From contig NZ_BCRN01000002.1 of the NCBI RefSeq assembly GCF_001552615.1, positions 310,001 to 374,000 on the forward strand: a stretch of 64,000 nucleotides of DNA. The letters are read 5' to 3'. The DNA comes from Millisia brevis NBRC 105863 (GTDB lineage Bacteria; Actinomycetota; Actinomycetes; Mycobacteriales; Mycobacteriaceae). The notes under the pieces are model-generated. The model was not told the origin of the DNA. It searched no databases and saw nothing but the letters and a program-made list of their open reading frames with translations. The first letter of the stretch is position 1. Every line of letters starts with the position of its first letter. The position numbers were made by a program, and so were the translations under genes. Below are positions 8,246 to 17,561 of the stretch, one piece after another.

Positions 8246-9070
8246 GTGACCCGTCACGAGAAAGCGACCCACTTCACAACAGATCCGACCGATCGGGACT
8301 CGCCGGGGACGGTTGGTGCGGCGAGCCCGCCGATCGCCATCGGCAGCCTCGGCCCCGAGGAACTCGCCGACCTGTACGCCTACCCGGCCGACCTGTCCGG
8401 ACCGTGGGTGCGCGCCAACTTCATCACCAGCATCGACGGGGCGGTGGCGGTCGATGGCCTGTCCGGGGGCCTGGCCACCCCGGCCGACCAGCGGATCTAC
8501 CACCTGCTGCGCAGCCTCTGCGATGTCGTACTGGTCGGCAGCGGCACCGCGCTGGCCGAGAACTACGGGCCGGTCGCCTTCGATCCTACCGTCCGTGACC
8601 GGCGCGTCGAGGCTGGGCTGGCGCCGGTTCCCCCGATCGCCGTGGTCACCGGGTCCGCCCGCATCCCGGCCGATCATCGCCTCTTCGGGGCGGGCGACGC
8701 CGCGCCGATCGTGCTGACCGGCGAGTCCGCCGACGAGGGGCGGGTCGACGCGCTGACCGCTGCCGGCGCCCGGGTGATCCGGTTGCCCGGACAGACGGTG
8801 GAGCCGGCGGAGATCGTCGCCGCGCTCGCCGAGCTGCACCTGCTGCGGGTGCTCTGTGAGGGCGGCCCCTCCCTGATCGGGTCGATGATCGAGGCGGACC
8901 TGGTCGACGAGTTCTGCCTGACCACCGCACCGATCCTGACCGCCGGGCGAGCGGGCCGGGCGACAGCCTCGCCGCATGGCGCCGTGCGGCGGGCCCACCG
9001 GGCGGTGCTGCTGACCGACGACGACGGGACGATCGCCACCCGCTGGGTGATCGATCGCGATCGCCCCTGA
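8246..9070 (+). CDS. Pyrimidine reductase family protein (RibD C-terminal domain)
   Basis: 274 residues. The DHFR-like RibD C-terminal fold is clear: PWVRANFITSIDGAVAVDG near the N-terminus, the conserved NADPH region SLCDVVLVGSGTALAENYGP, and VLCEGGPSLIGSMIEADLVDE. There is no deaminase domain, so this is a stand-alone reductase, equivalent to M. tuberculosis Rv2671. It may reduce the riboflavin precursor or have a folate-side role; I cannot tell which. GTG 8246 is the likely start after the divergent promoter. Confidence 0.85.
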   Translation: MTRHEKATHFTTDPTDRDSPGTVGAASPPIAIGSLGPEELADLYAYPADLSGPWVRANFITSIDGAVAVDGLSGGLATPADQRIYHLLRSLCDVVLVGSGTALAENYGPVAFDPTVRDRRVEAGLAPVPPIAVVTGSARIPADHRLFGAGDAAPIVLTGESADEGRVDALTAAGARVIRLPGQTVEPAEIVAALAELHLLRVLCEGGPSLIGSMIEADLVDEFCLTTAPILTAGRAGRATASPHGAVRRAHRAVLLTDDDGTIATRWVIDRDRP

Positions 9071-9161
9071 TCCGCGATCGCCGCTGATCATCGGGCGGGT
9101 GTGGCGAACGTCCCGGCGGGTCGGTGCTCGGGTGTCGGCGGCGGCCGGCAGGCTGGACGCC

Positions 9162-10754
9162 ATGCGTGCGCGGCCGGTCACCCGAGTTCTCGCCCTGACC
9201 GCGGTGGTCACGGCGACGCTTGCCGGGTGCAGCCTCGGCCCCTCCGACCGGCCGGGATTCGCCTTCCAGGAGCGGTCCGTCGGCAGTCCGGGCGCGGACA
9301 CCTCCCCGACGGTCGAGCCGCCGCCCGCCCCGGAGGTGCCGATCGTCGACCTCAGCTACGTCGACTGCACCTCGATGCTGATCACCCAGTGGTCGCTGCC
9401 GGCCCCGCCGGCCGGGGTCACCCTGGAATGTTCCTCCTACCAGGCGCCGATGGATCCGACCGATCCGGCGCTGCCCACCGAGGTATCGGTCGGCGTCGTG
9501 CGGGCGACGTCGGCGGCCACCCCGGCGGATGCGGCGCCGGTGATCTACACCTCGGGCGCGGATCGGCCGTCGAGCGCGGCGGTCGCCGAGTTGGCCACCC
9601 AGCCGAACAATCCCCTGCTTGCCGAACACCCGGTGGTGGCGATCGACCGCCGCGGTACCGGGCTGTCGTTCCCGTTGCTGTGCGCCAACCCGCTCGACCA
9701 GCAGACGATGATCACCCTCGGCCAGTTCGCCGGCGGCGACCCGGTCGATGCGGTCGCCGCCGCCGCGCGCGACATCACCGTCGACTGCCGCGACGCGGTG
9801 ATGCAGTCGGCCGAGGACTTCCGCCCGCCCGGCCGGATGGTCTTCCGCGCCTCGGACGCCGCCGCCGATATCGAGGTCCTGCGGGACTTCTGGGGTGTGT
9901 CGACCATCGGCCTGATCGGCGCCGGCAACGGCGCGCTGACCGCGCTGGCCTACGCCGCCGCCCATCCCGACCACGTCGGCCGACTGATCCTCGATGCCCC
10001 GGTGTCCACCGGCCCCGACCCGGTACAGACCACCGAGTTTCGGGTGATCGGCCAGCAGGCCGCCCTCGACAGCTTCGTCGCGCGGTGCCGCGCGATCGCC
10101 TGCTCCCTCGGCGACGACCCCGCCGCGGCGATCGACGACCTGGTCGCCCGGGCGGCCGGTGGTGGGCTGCCGCCGCTCTCCCGCGCCGGGGTGATCGGCG
10201 CCCTGCAGTGGGGTCTGTCCGACGTCGCCGGCGCCGACTCGGGGGCGCGCACCCGCATCCTGGCGGACGCGCTGTCCGCGGCCCGCGACGGCAACGTCGA
10301 CGACGTGCTGGTCCTGTCCGATCGGAACCTGGCCGCGACCGGATCGGACGGTCAATTGGCGTCGCGATGCAGCGACGGCAACGACTCGGTGGCCCCCGAC
10401 CGGGTGCGCGAGCTGGCCGCCCAGTGGTCGGATCAGTACCCGGTCTTCGGGCCGACCGCCGCCCTCGGGATGCTCGCCTGCACGGCTTGGCCGGCCGACG
10501 AACCGCCGACACTGCCGGCCGAGCTGTCGGTGCCGGTCCTGGTGACCAACGGCATTTCCGACCCGGTGACCGGCAATACCGGCACCGCCGACGTGACCGG
10601 CTCGCTCGCCAACGCCGGGGCGGCTACCTCGACGCTCACCTGGCACGGGCTCGGCCATCCCCCGCTCAGCGGGTCGGGTTGCATCGCCGGCGCGGTGACC
10701 ACCTACATCGACAGCGGCCGACTGCCCGCCGACGGCACCGTCTGCCCGCCCTGA
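9162..10754 (+). CDS. Lipoprotein of the TAP-like alpha/beta hydrolase family, apparent nucleophile loss
   Basis: 530 residues with a lipoprotein signal peptide: positively charged start, hydrophobic core and lipobox LAGC with Cys23. The mature part has the tripeptidyl-aminopeptidase-like layout: VVAIDRRGTGLS, a nucleophile-elbow region, HPDHVGRLILDAP, and the C-terminal TAP segment GLGHPPLSGSGC. The expected GxSxG reads G253-A-G-N-G257, with no Ser, so it may be non-catalytic or use a different residue. It corresponds to Rv2672. ATG 9162 is chosen because it starts the signal peptide. Confidence 0.8.
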   Translation: MRARPVTRVLALTAVVTATLAGCSLGPSDRPGFAFQERSVGSPGADTSPTVEPPPAPEVPIVDLSYVDCTSMLITQWSLPAPPAGVTLECSSYQAPMDPTDPALPTEVSVGVVRATSAATPADAAPVIYTSGADRPSSAAVAELATQPNNPLLAEHPVVAIDRRGTGLSFPLLCANPLDQQTMITLGQFAGGDPVDAVAAAARDITVDCRDAVMQSAEDFRPPGRMVFRASDAAADIEVLRDFWGVSTIGLIGAGNGALTALAYAAAHPDHVGRLILDAPVSTGPDPVQTTEFRVIGQQAALDSFVARCRAIACSLGDDPAAAIDDLVARAAGGGLPPLSRAGVIGALQWGLSDVAGADSGARTRILADALSAARDGNVDDVLVLSDRNLAATGSDGQLASRCSDGNDSVAPDRVRELAAQWSDQYPVFGPTAALGMLACTAWPADEPPTLPAELSVPVLVTNGISDPVTGNTGTADVTGSLANAGAATSTLTWHGLGHPPLSGSGCIAGAVTTYIDSGRLPADGTVCPP

Positions 10755-10809
10755 TCCACGCGCCTCGCGCCGCGTCGATTCCCGCCGCACGCTGTGCCAG
10801 GCTGGAGCC

Positions 10810-11115
10810 ATGTTGGTTGCATTCAGCATCGCTCCGACCACCGCAGAAGCCGACGGCGGCGTCGCCGAGGCCGTGGCCCGGGCGATCAAGGTGGTGCGCG
10901 ATTCCGGACTGCCGCACGAGACCACCTCGATGTTCACCACGATCGAGGGCGACTGGGACGAGACGATGGACGTGGTGAAACGGGCCGTCGAAGCGGTCGC
11001 CGAGGTGACCCCGCGGGTCAGTCTCGTTCTGAAGGCCGACATCCGGCCCGGCTTCACCGGTCAGCTGCGCGCCAAGCGCGAACGCATCGACGAGATCCTC
11101 GGCCCGGACTCCTGA
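10810..11115 (+). CDS. MTH1187/YqgV-type thiamine-binding protein (DUF77)
   Basis: 101 residues covering the whole DUF77 domain: LVAFSIAPTT at the start, VVRDSGLPHETTSMFTTIEG in the middle and SLVLKADIRPG near the end. Family members form ferredoxin-like tetramers; some bind thiamine or its hydroxymethylpyrimidine part. No transporter is next to it, so the role here is inferred only from the family. Confidence 0.8.
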   Translation: MLVAFSIAPTTAEADGGVAEAVARAIKVVRDSGLPHETTSMFTTIEGDWDETMDVVKRAVEAVAEVTPRVSLVLKADIRPGFTGQLRAKRERIDEILGPDS

Positions 11116-11230
11116 CCGCGACGATCCGGTACCGCAAGCCGCGCCGAGCGCGGGTTCGCGTACCGGATCGCGGGAACCGGACACGGTGTGCGGAACGGCC
11201 GGGCCGGTCGGGTACCTTTTGCGGGTGGTG

Positions 11231-12661
11231 ATGCGCGCGCTCGAACCCAAGACGGCTCGGACCGCGGCGGATGCCATTCGTTATGTGATGTGGCCGCTGG
11301 CCATCATGACCGTCCTGCACCGCATTCTGATCAAGGCGGTCAACCGCTACATCACCGACGACTTCCGCCCGGTCTACGACGCCGCTGTCGCGTTCTGGAA
11401 TCGGCAGCCGGTGTACACGGCCGATTACGGTTCGGTCGACCCGCACTATCTCTATCCACCGAGCGGGACCCTGCTGATCGCCCCGTTCGCGGTGCTCGAT
11501 CCGGAACGTTCCCGCTGGCTGTTCGTCGGGGTCAATACGATCGCGATCCTGATCGCGCTGTACATCATCCTGCGGATGTTCGGGTATGGCATCAGGTCGG
11601 TGGCGGCGCCGATTCTGCTGTTCGGGGCGTTCGCCAGCGAGACGGTCACCAATACGCTGGTCTTCACCAACATCAACGGTGCCGTCCTGCTCGGCGAGGT
11701 GCTCTTCCTCTGGTTCGTTCTGCAGAATCGCCAGTGGTTGGCGGGCATAGCGATCGGACTGACGCTCGCGGTCAAACCGGTGCTCGCACCGTTGCTGCTG
11801 ATCCCGTTCGTCTACAAGCAGTGGCGCACCATCGGCACGGCCATCTTCGTGCCCGCCGTGCTGACGCTGCTGGCGATCCCGTGGTCGGTCGACGCCGGCG
11901 CCTTCATCACCCGCACCATGCCCTATCTGACGGCGCCCCGCGACTACTTCAACAGCGCGATCGTCGGTAACGGCCTGTACTACGGGTTGCCGGAATGGCT
12001 GATCCTGGGCATGCGCGGACTGTTCGCGGCGATGGTCGCGGTCTCCCTGTGGCTGCTGTGGCGGTACTACCGCGAGGACCGCGTCTTCTTCGTGGTCACC
12101 ACCTCCGGTCTGCTGCTGCTCGCGGCGTACCTGCTGTCCTCGCTGGGGCAGATGTACTACTCGATGACGCTGTTCCCGCTGCTGATGTCGGTGGTACTGC
12201 GCAACTCGGTGATGCGCAATTGGCCGGCCTGGCTGGCCGTCTACGGATTCATGTCGTACGACAGTTGGCTCTCGGCGCGCTACTTCACCGCCGGTCGCGC
12301 GGCCGAGTACATGCGGGTCAGCTTCGGATGGTCGCTGCTGATCATCGTGATCTTCGCCGTCCTCGTCGGCCGCTACCTGACCGCCAGGCGTCAGGGCCGC
12401 CTCGAATTCGGCATCGACCCGATCTTCGACGCCGATCTGCCCGCCGGCTCGCAGGCCACGGATTCCGAGCCGACCACCGGTCGACACGCGGCGGTCTCCG
12501 CCGAGGGTGCGGTGGTGGGGTCGCGGGCACCCGGCTCCGGTCACGCGGACACCGTCCCCCGGCATCGGGCCGACCCATCCGGTGAGGCACCGTCCGACGA
12601 TGGTGCGACCGCCCGGATCGATCGGGAACATCCGGGCATCGAAACGCGTCTGAACAGCTAG
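11231..12661 (+). CDS. aftC: Arabinofuranosyltransferase AftC (alpha-1,3 branching, GT-C type)
   Basis: 476 residues with 9-10 hydrophobic segments and a long hydrophilic tail after about residue 380. The first periplasmic loop has YITDDFRPVYDAAVAFWNRQ, with the acidic DD pair expected for a GT-C enzyme using decaprenyl-phosphoarabinose. AftC adds alpha-1,3 arabinofuranose branches to arabinogalactan and lipoarabinomannan. Position between Rv2672-like and msrB genes matches M. tuberculosis. ATG 11231 follows two tandem GTG codons that could also start. Confidence 0.85.
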   Translation: MRALEPKTARTAADAIRYVMWPLAIMTVLHRILIKAVNRYITDDFRPVYDAAVAFWNRQPVYTADYGSVDPHYLYPPSGTLLIAPFAVLDPERSRWLFVGVNTIAILIALYIILRMFGYGIRSVAAPILLFGAFASETVTNTLVFTNINGAVLLGEVLFLWFVLQNRQWLAGIAIGLTLAVKPVLAPLLLIPFVYKQWRTIGTAIFVPAVLTLLAIPWSVDAGAFITRTMPYLTAPRDYFNSAIVGNGLYYGLPEWLILGMRGLFAAMVAVSLWLLWRYYREDRVFFVVTTSGLLLLAAYLLSSLGQMYYSMTLFPLLMSVVLRNSVMRNWPAWLAVYGFMSYDSWLSARYFTAGRAAEYMRVSFGWSLLIIVIFAVLVGRYLTARRQGRLEFGIDPIFDADLPAGSQATDSEPTTGRHAAVSAEGAVVGSRAPGSGHADTVPRHRADPSGEAPSDDGATARIDREHPGIETRLNS

Positions 12662-12728
12662 GTTGCGTCTCCCATCAGCTACCGGACGGTCCAGGGATGG
12701 GGGAACGCGGACTCGGGGGCAATCCCCG

Positions 12729-12750
12729 GTCCGCCGCTGGTACGGCGGAC
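12729..12750 (+). terminator. Hairpin between aftC and msrB
   Basis: GTCCGCCG, loop CTGGTA, CGGCGGAC: a perfect 8-bp stem without a clear T tract. It may end aftC transcription or shape the msrB leader. Confidence 0.35.
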
Positions 12751-12778
12751 TGTCCCGACTACCGATAGCGTGGTGTGC

Positions 12779-13213
12779 ATGTCTTCTGCCCAGTCTCTAC
12801 CCGCGCCCAAGGTTGCGTTGACCGACGACGAGTGGCGGGTCAAGCTCAATCCGGAAGAGTTCCGCGTGCTGCGTCGGGCGGGCACCGAGCGCCCCTTCAT
12901 CGGTGAGTACACCGATACGAAGGAGCCGGGTGTCTACGTCTGTCGCGCCTGCGGGGCCGAACTGTTCCGCAGCACCGAGAAGTTCGATTCGCATTGCGGG
13001 TGGCCGTCGTTCTTCGATCCGGCCGACAGCGACGCGGTGATCCTGCGCGACGACGATTCGCTCGGCATGCACCGCACCGAGGTGCTCTGCGCGAACTGCC
13101 ACAGCCACCTCGGGCACGTCTTCGCCGGTGAGGGGTATCCGACCCCCACCGATCAGCGGTACTGCATCAACTCGATCAGCCTGCGGTTGCAGCCGGGCCC
13201 GACCGAGGCCTGA
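12779..13213 (+). CDS. msrB: Peptide-methionine (R)-S-oxide reductase MsrB
   Basis: 144 residues, full length. The structural zinc ligands are C55-x-x-C58 and C104-x-x-C107. The core has HCGWPSFFDP and the active-site strand RYCINSISLRL with catalytic Cys129. It repairs methionine-R-sulfoxide in proteins using thioredoxin. Its last 38 bp overlap the 3' end of the convergent molybdenum sulfoxide reductase gene, a second sulfoxide-reducing enzyme. Confidence 0.95.
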   Translation: MSSAQSLPAPKVALTDDEWRVKLNPEEFRVLRRAGTERPFIGEYTDTKEPGVYVCRACGAELFRSTEKFDSHCGWPSFFDPADSDAVILRDDDSLGMHRTEVLCANCHSHLGHVFAGEGYPTPTDQRYCINSISLRLQPGPTEA

Positions 13214-15509
13214 TGTGCTCGCCGACGAACGTCGGCGGGTCGTAGGCGCGGATCGGCGGTAGGTCGCCGTCGTAGCGCTCGATCTCGACCAGAACGTGCT
13301 GGCCGGTGCAGCCCTGCGCCAGGTCGGAGGTCCCGATATCCGGGGTCAGCACGTTCGGGTTGCCGTGCACGCACATGCTGGTCGGGTCCGCCGGATCGAG
13401 CGGGTCGTACCAGGCGCCGGTAGCCAACTGCACGATATGCGGACGCAGTCCCGCGTCGAGGATGGCGCCGGCCAGGCAGGCGCCGCGATCGTTGAATACC
13501 CGCACGACGTCGCCGTCCGCGATCCCGCGGGCGGCGGCGTCCGCGGGGTGTAGGCGGATCGGTTCGCGGCCGCGGATCTTCGACTTCTGGCTGGTGGCGC
13601 CGTGGTCGAGTTGGCTGTGCAGCCGGGTGCGGGGCTGATTGGCGATCAGGTGCAGCGGGAAGCGCTCGGCGCGTTCGCCGTGCAGCCACTCCTGCGGCTC
13701 GATCCACACCGGATGTCCCGGGCCGTCGCCGAATCCGGCGACCGTGTCGGAGAAGATCTCGATCAGTCCACTCGGGGTGCGCAGCGGGTTGGCCTGCGGG
13801 TCCTTGCGGAACTCCTCGAACATCACCAGGTCGTCCTCGGTGCGCATCCGGAAGCTGCCCTGCTCGCGGAACTGTTCGTAGGTCGGGGTGGTCACGCCGT
13901 CGGCGCGCAGGAAGCCGCGCCACTGCTCGTACATATGCCGCAGCCACTGCTCGCTGCTGCGCCCCTCGGTGAAGCGTTCACCCAGGCCCATCTTGGCGGC
14001 GATCGCGGCGAAGGTGTCGTAGTCGTCGCGGGAGTCGGCGTACCGCGGCACCGCGGCCTGCATCGCCACCAGCAGCGGGTCGTTGCGGGTGCAGGACAGG
14101 TCGTCGCGTTCGAGCGCGGTGGTCGACGGGATCACGATGTCGGCGTGCTTGGCCATCGGTGTCCAGTACGGGTCGTGCACGACGATCGTGTCGGGCCGCC
14201 CCAGCGCGCGCCGCAGCCGGCCGAGGTCCTGGTGGTGATGGAACGGATTGCCGCCGGCCCAGTAGACCAGGTGGATGTCCGGGTAGGTGCGGCTCTGCCC
14301 GTTGTACCGGTAGCGGCCGCCGGGATCGAGCAGCATGTCGGCGATCCGGGCGACCGGGATGAACTGATCGATCGGGTTGTTGCCCTGCGGGAAGGTCGGC
14401 AGCGGATACGGCACCGGAGCGAGCCCCGACTCGTTCATCGACCCGTAGCCGTGCCCGAAACCGCCACCGGGCAGCCCGATCTGGCCGAGCATCGCGGCCA
14501 GGGTCACGCCCATCCACGGCGCCTGTTCGCCGCCGCGTACCCGCTGCAGCGACCAGGTGACCGTCACCAGGGTGCGACCCTCGGCCATCCGGTGGGCCAG
14601 GGCGACGATCACCTCGGGGGCGATCTCGGTGATCGGCGCCGCCCACTGCGGGGACTTGGCGACCCCGTCGTCGAGGCCGAGCAGGTAGCGCTCGAACCGC
14701 TGGTAGCCGACGCAATACGTGTCGAGGAAGTCGCGGTCGTGCAGGCCCTCGGTGACCAGCACATACGCCAGGGCGAGCATCAGCGCAACATCGCTGCCCG
14801 GCACCGGCGCGATGCGTTCCGCCTCGCCGTGCATGTCGTCGGCCAATGGGCTGATCGAGATGATCCGACCGCCGCGTTCGCGCAACCTGTCCAGGCCGTC
14901 GCGAGCCGGATGATTGCTGGTGCCACCGTCGTTCACGGCGGTGTTCTTGAGCGGGATACCCCCGAAGCAGACCACCGTATCGGTCCAACGGGCGATCACG
15001 TCCCAGGATGTACTGCGCGCGAACATCTTCCAGTGCGCCCCGAGAACGTGCGGCATGATCATGCCGGTCGCACCGAGCGAGTAGCTGTTGACCGACCGGG
15101 TGTAGCCGCCGGCCAGCTTGAGGAAGCGGTGAATCTGGCTCTGCGCGTGATGGAATCGGCCGGGGCTCGACCACCCGTAGGAGCCGCCGTAGATCGCCTC
15201 GTTGCCGAACCGCTCGATCACCCGGCGCAACTCGCCGGCGAGCAGCGAGGTGACGGTATCCCAATCGACCTCGACGAAGTCGTCGGCACCCCGGCGGTCG
15301 CTCGGCCCGGCGCCGTGTTCGAGCCAGCCGCGGCGGACCGCGGGTCGGCGGATGCGGGAGCGGTGGGTGACCGAACCGCGCAGATTGTCGAGCACCGGCG
15401 ACGGATCGAGGTCACCGGGATCGGGTCGCGCCTCGACCACATCCCGGCCGTCGGTCACCGCGGTGTACATGCCCCAGTGGGCGATCTGCTGAGCATCCGG
15501 CCGTCTCAC
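13176..15509 (-). CDS. Molybdopterin oxidoreductase, BisC/TorZ/DMSO-reductase type
   Basis: 777 residues, close to biotin sulfoxide reductase length. Family marks are IYGGSYGWSSPGRFHHAQ (107-122), NSYSLGATGMIMPHVLG (141-157; Ser144 is the expected Mo ligand), and the C-terminal molydopterin-dinucleotide domain HPADAAARGIADGDVVRVFN. There is no N-terminal Fe-S cluster motif and no Tat signal, so it is probably a cytosolic enzyme reducing biotin, methionine or other S/N-oxides. GTG 15509 has GGAGGA upstream. No maturation genes sit nearby. It is not part of the mycobacterial block as I remember it. Confidence 0.88.
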   Translation of the reverse strand: MRRPDAQQIAHWGMYTAVTDGRDVVEARPDPGDLDPSPVLDNLRGSVTHRSRIRRPAVRRGWLEHGAGPSDRRGADDFVEVDWDTVTSLLAGELRRVIERFGNEAIYGGSYGWSSPGRFHHAQSQIHRFLKLAGGYTRSVNSYSLGATGMIMPHVLGAHWKMFARSTSWDVIARWTDTVVCFGGIPLKNTAVNDGGTSNHPARDGLDRLRERGGRIISISPLADDMHGEAERIAPVPGSDVALMLALAYVLVTEGLHDRDFLDTYCVGYQRFERYLLGLDDGVAKSPQWAAPITEIAPEVIVALAHRMAEGRTLVTVTWSLQRVRGGEQAPWMGVTLAAMLGQIGLPGGGFGHGYGSMNESGLAPVPYPLPTFPQGNNPIDQFIPVARIADMLLDPGGRYRYNGQSRTYPDIHLVYWAGGNPFHHHQDLGRLRRALGRPDTIVVHDPYWTPMAKHADIVIPSTTALERDDLSCTRNDPLLVAMQAAVPRYADSRDDYDTFAAIAAKMGLGERFTEGRSSEQWLRHMYEQWRGFLRADGVTTPTYEQFREQGSFRMRTEDDLVMFEEFRKDPQANPLRTPSGLIEIFSDTVAGFGDGPGHPVWIEPQEWLHGERAERFPLHLIANQPRTRLHSQLDHGATSQKSKIRGREPIRLHPADAAARGIADGDVVRVFNDRGACLAGAILDAGLRPHIVQLATGAWYDPLDPADPTSMCVHGNPNVLTPDIGTSDLAQGCTGQHVLVEIERYDGDLPPIRAYDPPTFVGEHIRPRSGPAATAG

Positions 15510-15551
15510 GGCATGTCCTCCTCCGGCCGGGCCATTCGGCGGTCCCGGCGT

Positions 15552-16265
15552 CTATCTTCCGGTACCCGATGCGATCGGCAACCCGTACGGGGCGATCGCG
15601 CGCAGCAGCCCGTCCGGGCGCTCGTCGGTGGGCACCGGATCGACCAGGGCGAAGTGCGCGCCGAGCGCCCGCGCCCCACCGTCCGCGATCTCGGAATCCC
15701 CCACCATCAGGGTGACCTCCGGGCGGACGTCCAGTCCGTGCAGCGCGTGCTCGAAGATCGCCGGATTCGGCTTGACCGCACCGACCTCGAAGGACAGCGA
15801 GAACAGGCCGACGGTGTCCAGGACGCCGAGCTTGTCGAAGATCGGACGCAGATCGAAGGGTATATTGCTGACCACCCCCACCTTGATCCCGGCGTCGGCG
15901 AGGCCGCGCAGCACCGCGGCGGTATCCGGGTACGGCGTCCAGCTGTCGACATCGGAGACCCGCGCGTAGAGCCGCTCCGCGAGCGCCGGCGAGGCACCGG
16001 ACGCCAGCAGCACGTGGGTGAACGCCTCGTGATGCGCCTCGGGGTCGAGGTCGCGGCGGTCCCACTTGGCCTTCTGCGCATCGGTCATGTCGACCGGGGC
16101 GCCGGTGGGTGCGGTCAGCCGGCGCATCAGTTCGACCTGCTGCTCGACGTCGTCGGTACCGCCCGGCCCGGCGAACCAGTCGCCGGCGTGTTCCAGGCGG
16201 AAGAGCGTGCCGGAGAAGTCGAACAGCACCGCCTCGAGCGGCGCGGTCGCAGCCGGATCGGTCAC
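15552..16265 (-). CDS. HAD-superfamily hydrolase
   Basis: 237 residues. Motif I is LFDFSGTLF, where the second Asp of DxD is replaced by Ser; motif [11 protein letters not shown]; motif III around K in [14 protein letters not shown]; motif [16 protein letters not shown]. The C1 cap is helical. Loss of the second Asp is more usual in dehalogenase-like or other non-standard HADs, so phosphatase activity should not be assumed. Its GTG start overlaps the hemQ stop (GTGA), so it is translated with hemQ. Confidence 0.85.
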   Translation of the reverse strand: MTDPAATAPLEAVLFDFSGTLFRLEHAGDWFAGPGGTDDVEQQVELMRRLTAPTGAPVDMTDAQKAKWDRRDLDPEAHHEAFTHVLLASGASPALAERLYARVSDVDSWTPYPDTAAVLRGLADAGIKVGVVSNIPFDLRPIFDKLGVLDTVGLFSLSFEVGAVKPNPAIFEHALHGLDVRPEVTLMVGDSEIADGGARALGAHFALVDPVPTDERPDGLLRAIAPYGLPIASGTGR

Positions 16266-16966
16266 GGCAGGGCGCCGACTAGGTCGGCCGGCTCGACGCG
16301 CGGCCCGGTGAAGAAGGGCACCTCCTCGCGCACGTGCAGGCGGGCGCGGGTGGCGCGCAGGTCGCGCATCAGGTCCACGATGCGGTGCAGCTGCGGCGCC
16401 TCGAACGCGAGGATCCACTCGTAGTCGCCGAGGGCGAAGGAGCTGACGGTGTTGGCGCGCACGTCCTTGTAGTCGCGGGCGGCCATGCCGTGTTCGGCGA
16501 GCAGGGTGCGGCGCTCCTCGTCGGGCAGCAGGTACCAGTCGTACGAGCGGACGAAGGGGTAGACGCAGATATAGGCGCCCGGCTCCTCACCGGCCATGAA
16601 GGCGGGCACGTGGGACTTGTTGAACTCCGCGGGGCGGTGCAGCGCGGCGTTGCTCCACACCGGCTCGCTGGCCTGGCCGAGCGAGGTGAGGCGGCGGAAG
16701 TCGGTATACGCGGCCTGCAGGTCCTCGATCTGCTCGGCGTGCCACCAGACCATGTAGTCGGCATCCGCGCGCAGTCCGCTGATGTCGTAGAAGCCGCGGA
16801 CCACCACACCGCGCTCCTCGAGCTTGCGGACGAAGGCGGTCAGTTCCTCCGCCGGGCCCTGCCGGTTGGCGCCGAGTTCGCCGGCGCGCACCTTGAACAC
16901 CGAGAACATCAGGTAGCGCTGCTCGGAGTTGATCGCGTTGTAGTCCAGACGTGCCATACCTGCCAT
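16262..16966 (-). CDS. hemQ: Coproheme decarboxylase HemQ (ChdC)
   Basis: 234 residues with the chlorite-dismutase-like fold. Conserved segments include [30 protein letters not shown], the catalytic-Tyr segment [29 protein letters not shown] (site of the haem-ligating His) and [13 protein letters not shown]. It converts Fe-coproporphyrin III to haem b at the end of the actinobacterial route. ATG 16966 has GGGTGG upstream; ATG 16957 is an alternative. In M. tuberculosis it lies next to hemY; here a 10-kb cluster separates them. Confidence 0.93.
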   Translation of the reverse strand: MAGMARLDYNAINSEQRYLMFSVFKVRAGELGANRQGPAEELTAFVRKLEERGVVVRGFYDISGLRADADYMVWWHAEQIEDLQAAYTDFRRLTSLGQASEPVWSNAALHRPAEFNKSHVPAFMAGEEPGAYICVYPFVRSYDWYLLPDEERRTLLAEHGMAARDYKDVRANTVSSFALGDYEWILAFEAPQLHRIVDLMRDLRATRARLHVREEVPFFTGPRVEPADLVGALP

Positions 16967-17077
16967 CGTGCCACCCTGGTCCGACGGTCGGATCCGGCCC
17001 CGCCCGCACGATGCGAATCACACCGGTTCCCCACGGGCACGAACCGAACCCAGCCGACCGGCCCGATCATGGTGTGG

Positions 17078-17542
17078 TCAGTCTCGGTCCAGGATGTCCA
17101 TCGCCGTCGGGTCGGTTCCCGGAGACCACGCCGACAGGAACGCGCCCATCCGGTCGGCCTCGACCAGTTCCAAACGGGTGCCGAGCGCCACTGCGGTGAA
17201 GTAGGCAAATGATCGCCCCTCGGTACGGCCGTCGTAGTCCATGTCCAGACCGCACCGGCCCGACCAGTCGTCGGCACTCGCATCGAGCGATGCGGCCCAC
17301 CATCCCAGGTGGTCGAAGCGCGGCCCGGACGATTCGGTGTCCCAGGGACTACCGGCGGGGCCCTGTATGAGCTCGATGAAGGGCGGCTCGGTGGTGAACA
17401 CGATCCGATACGCCCATGGCCCCAACGACGCGGATTGCGGAGTATTCCACGTGACATCCACGGCCCGGGAGAGCAGATCCATGCTCGCTTCGATGTCGGG
17501 CACGGCGAATCCCACGTGATAGAAGGCCGTCTTCTTCGTCAT
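17078..17542 (-). CDS. VOC (glyoxalase/bleomycin-resistance/dioxygenase) family protein
   Basis: 154 residues with two beta-alpha-beta-beta-beta modules: FYHVGFAVPDIEASMDLLSR, then a metal-site Glu in FIELIQGP, and in the second half FDHLGWWAASLD followed by RLELVEADRMGAF. The His/Glu/His/Glu pattern is consistent with a metal-bound VOC enzyme. The substrate is unknown. It is the last gene of the minus-strand operon, 19 bp after the MFS gene. Confidence 0.8.
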   Translation of the reverse strand: MTKKTAFYHVGFAVPDIEASMDLLSRAVDVTWNTPQSASLGPWAYRIVFTTEPPFIELIQGPAGSPWDTESSGPRFDHLGWWAASLDASADDWSGRCGLDMDYDGRTEGRSFAYFTAVALGTRLELVEADRMGAFLSAWSPGTDPTAMDILDRD

Positions 17543-17561
17543 TCGGTCACCTCACCGATCC

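Noticed and set aside
8646-11057. An 803-codon open frame on the minus strand
   Set aside because: Antisense to the lipoprotein gene, with low-complexity Arg/Gly/Asp composition; high GC gives such frames.
13602-16424. A 940-codon open frame on the plus strand
   Set aside because: It is a shadow of the molybdoenzyme and HAD genes on the other strand; the product is Arg/His/Gly/Val-rich with no family.
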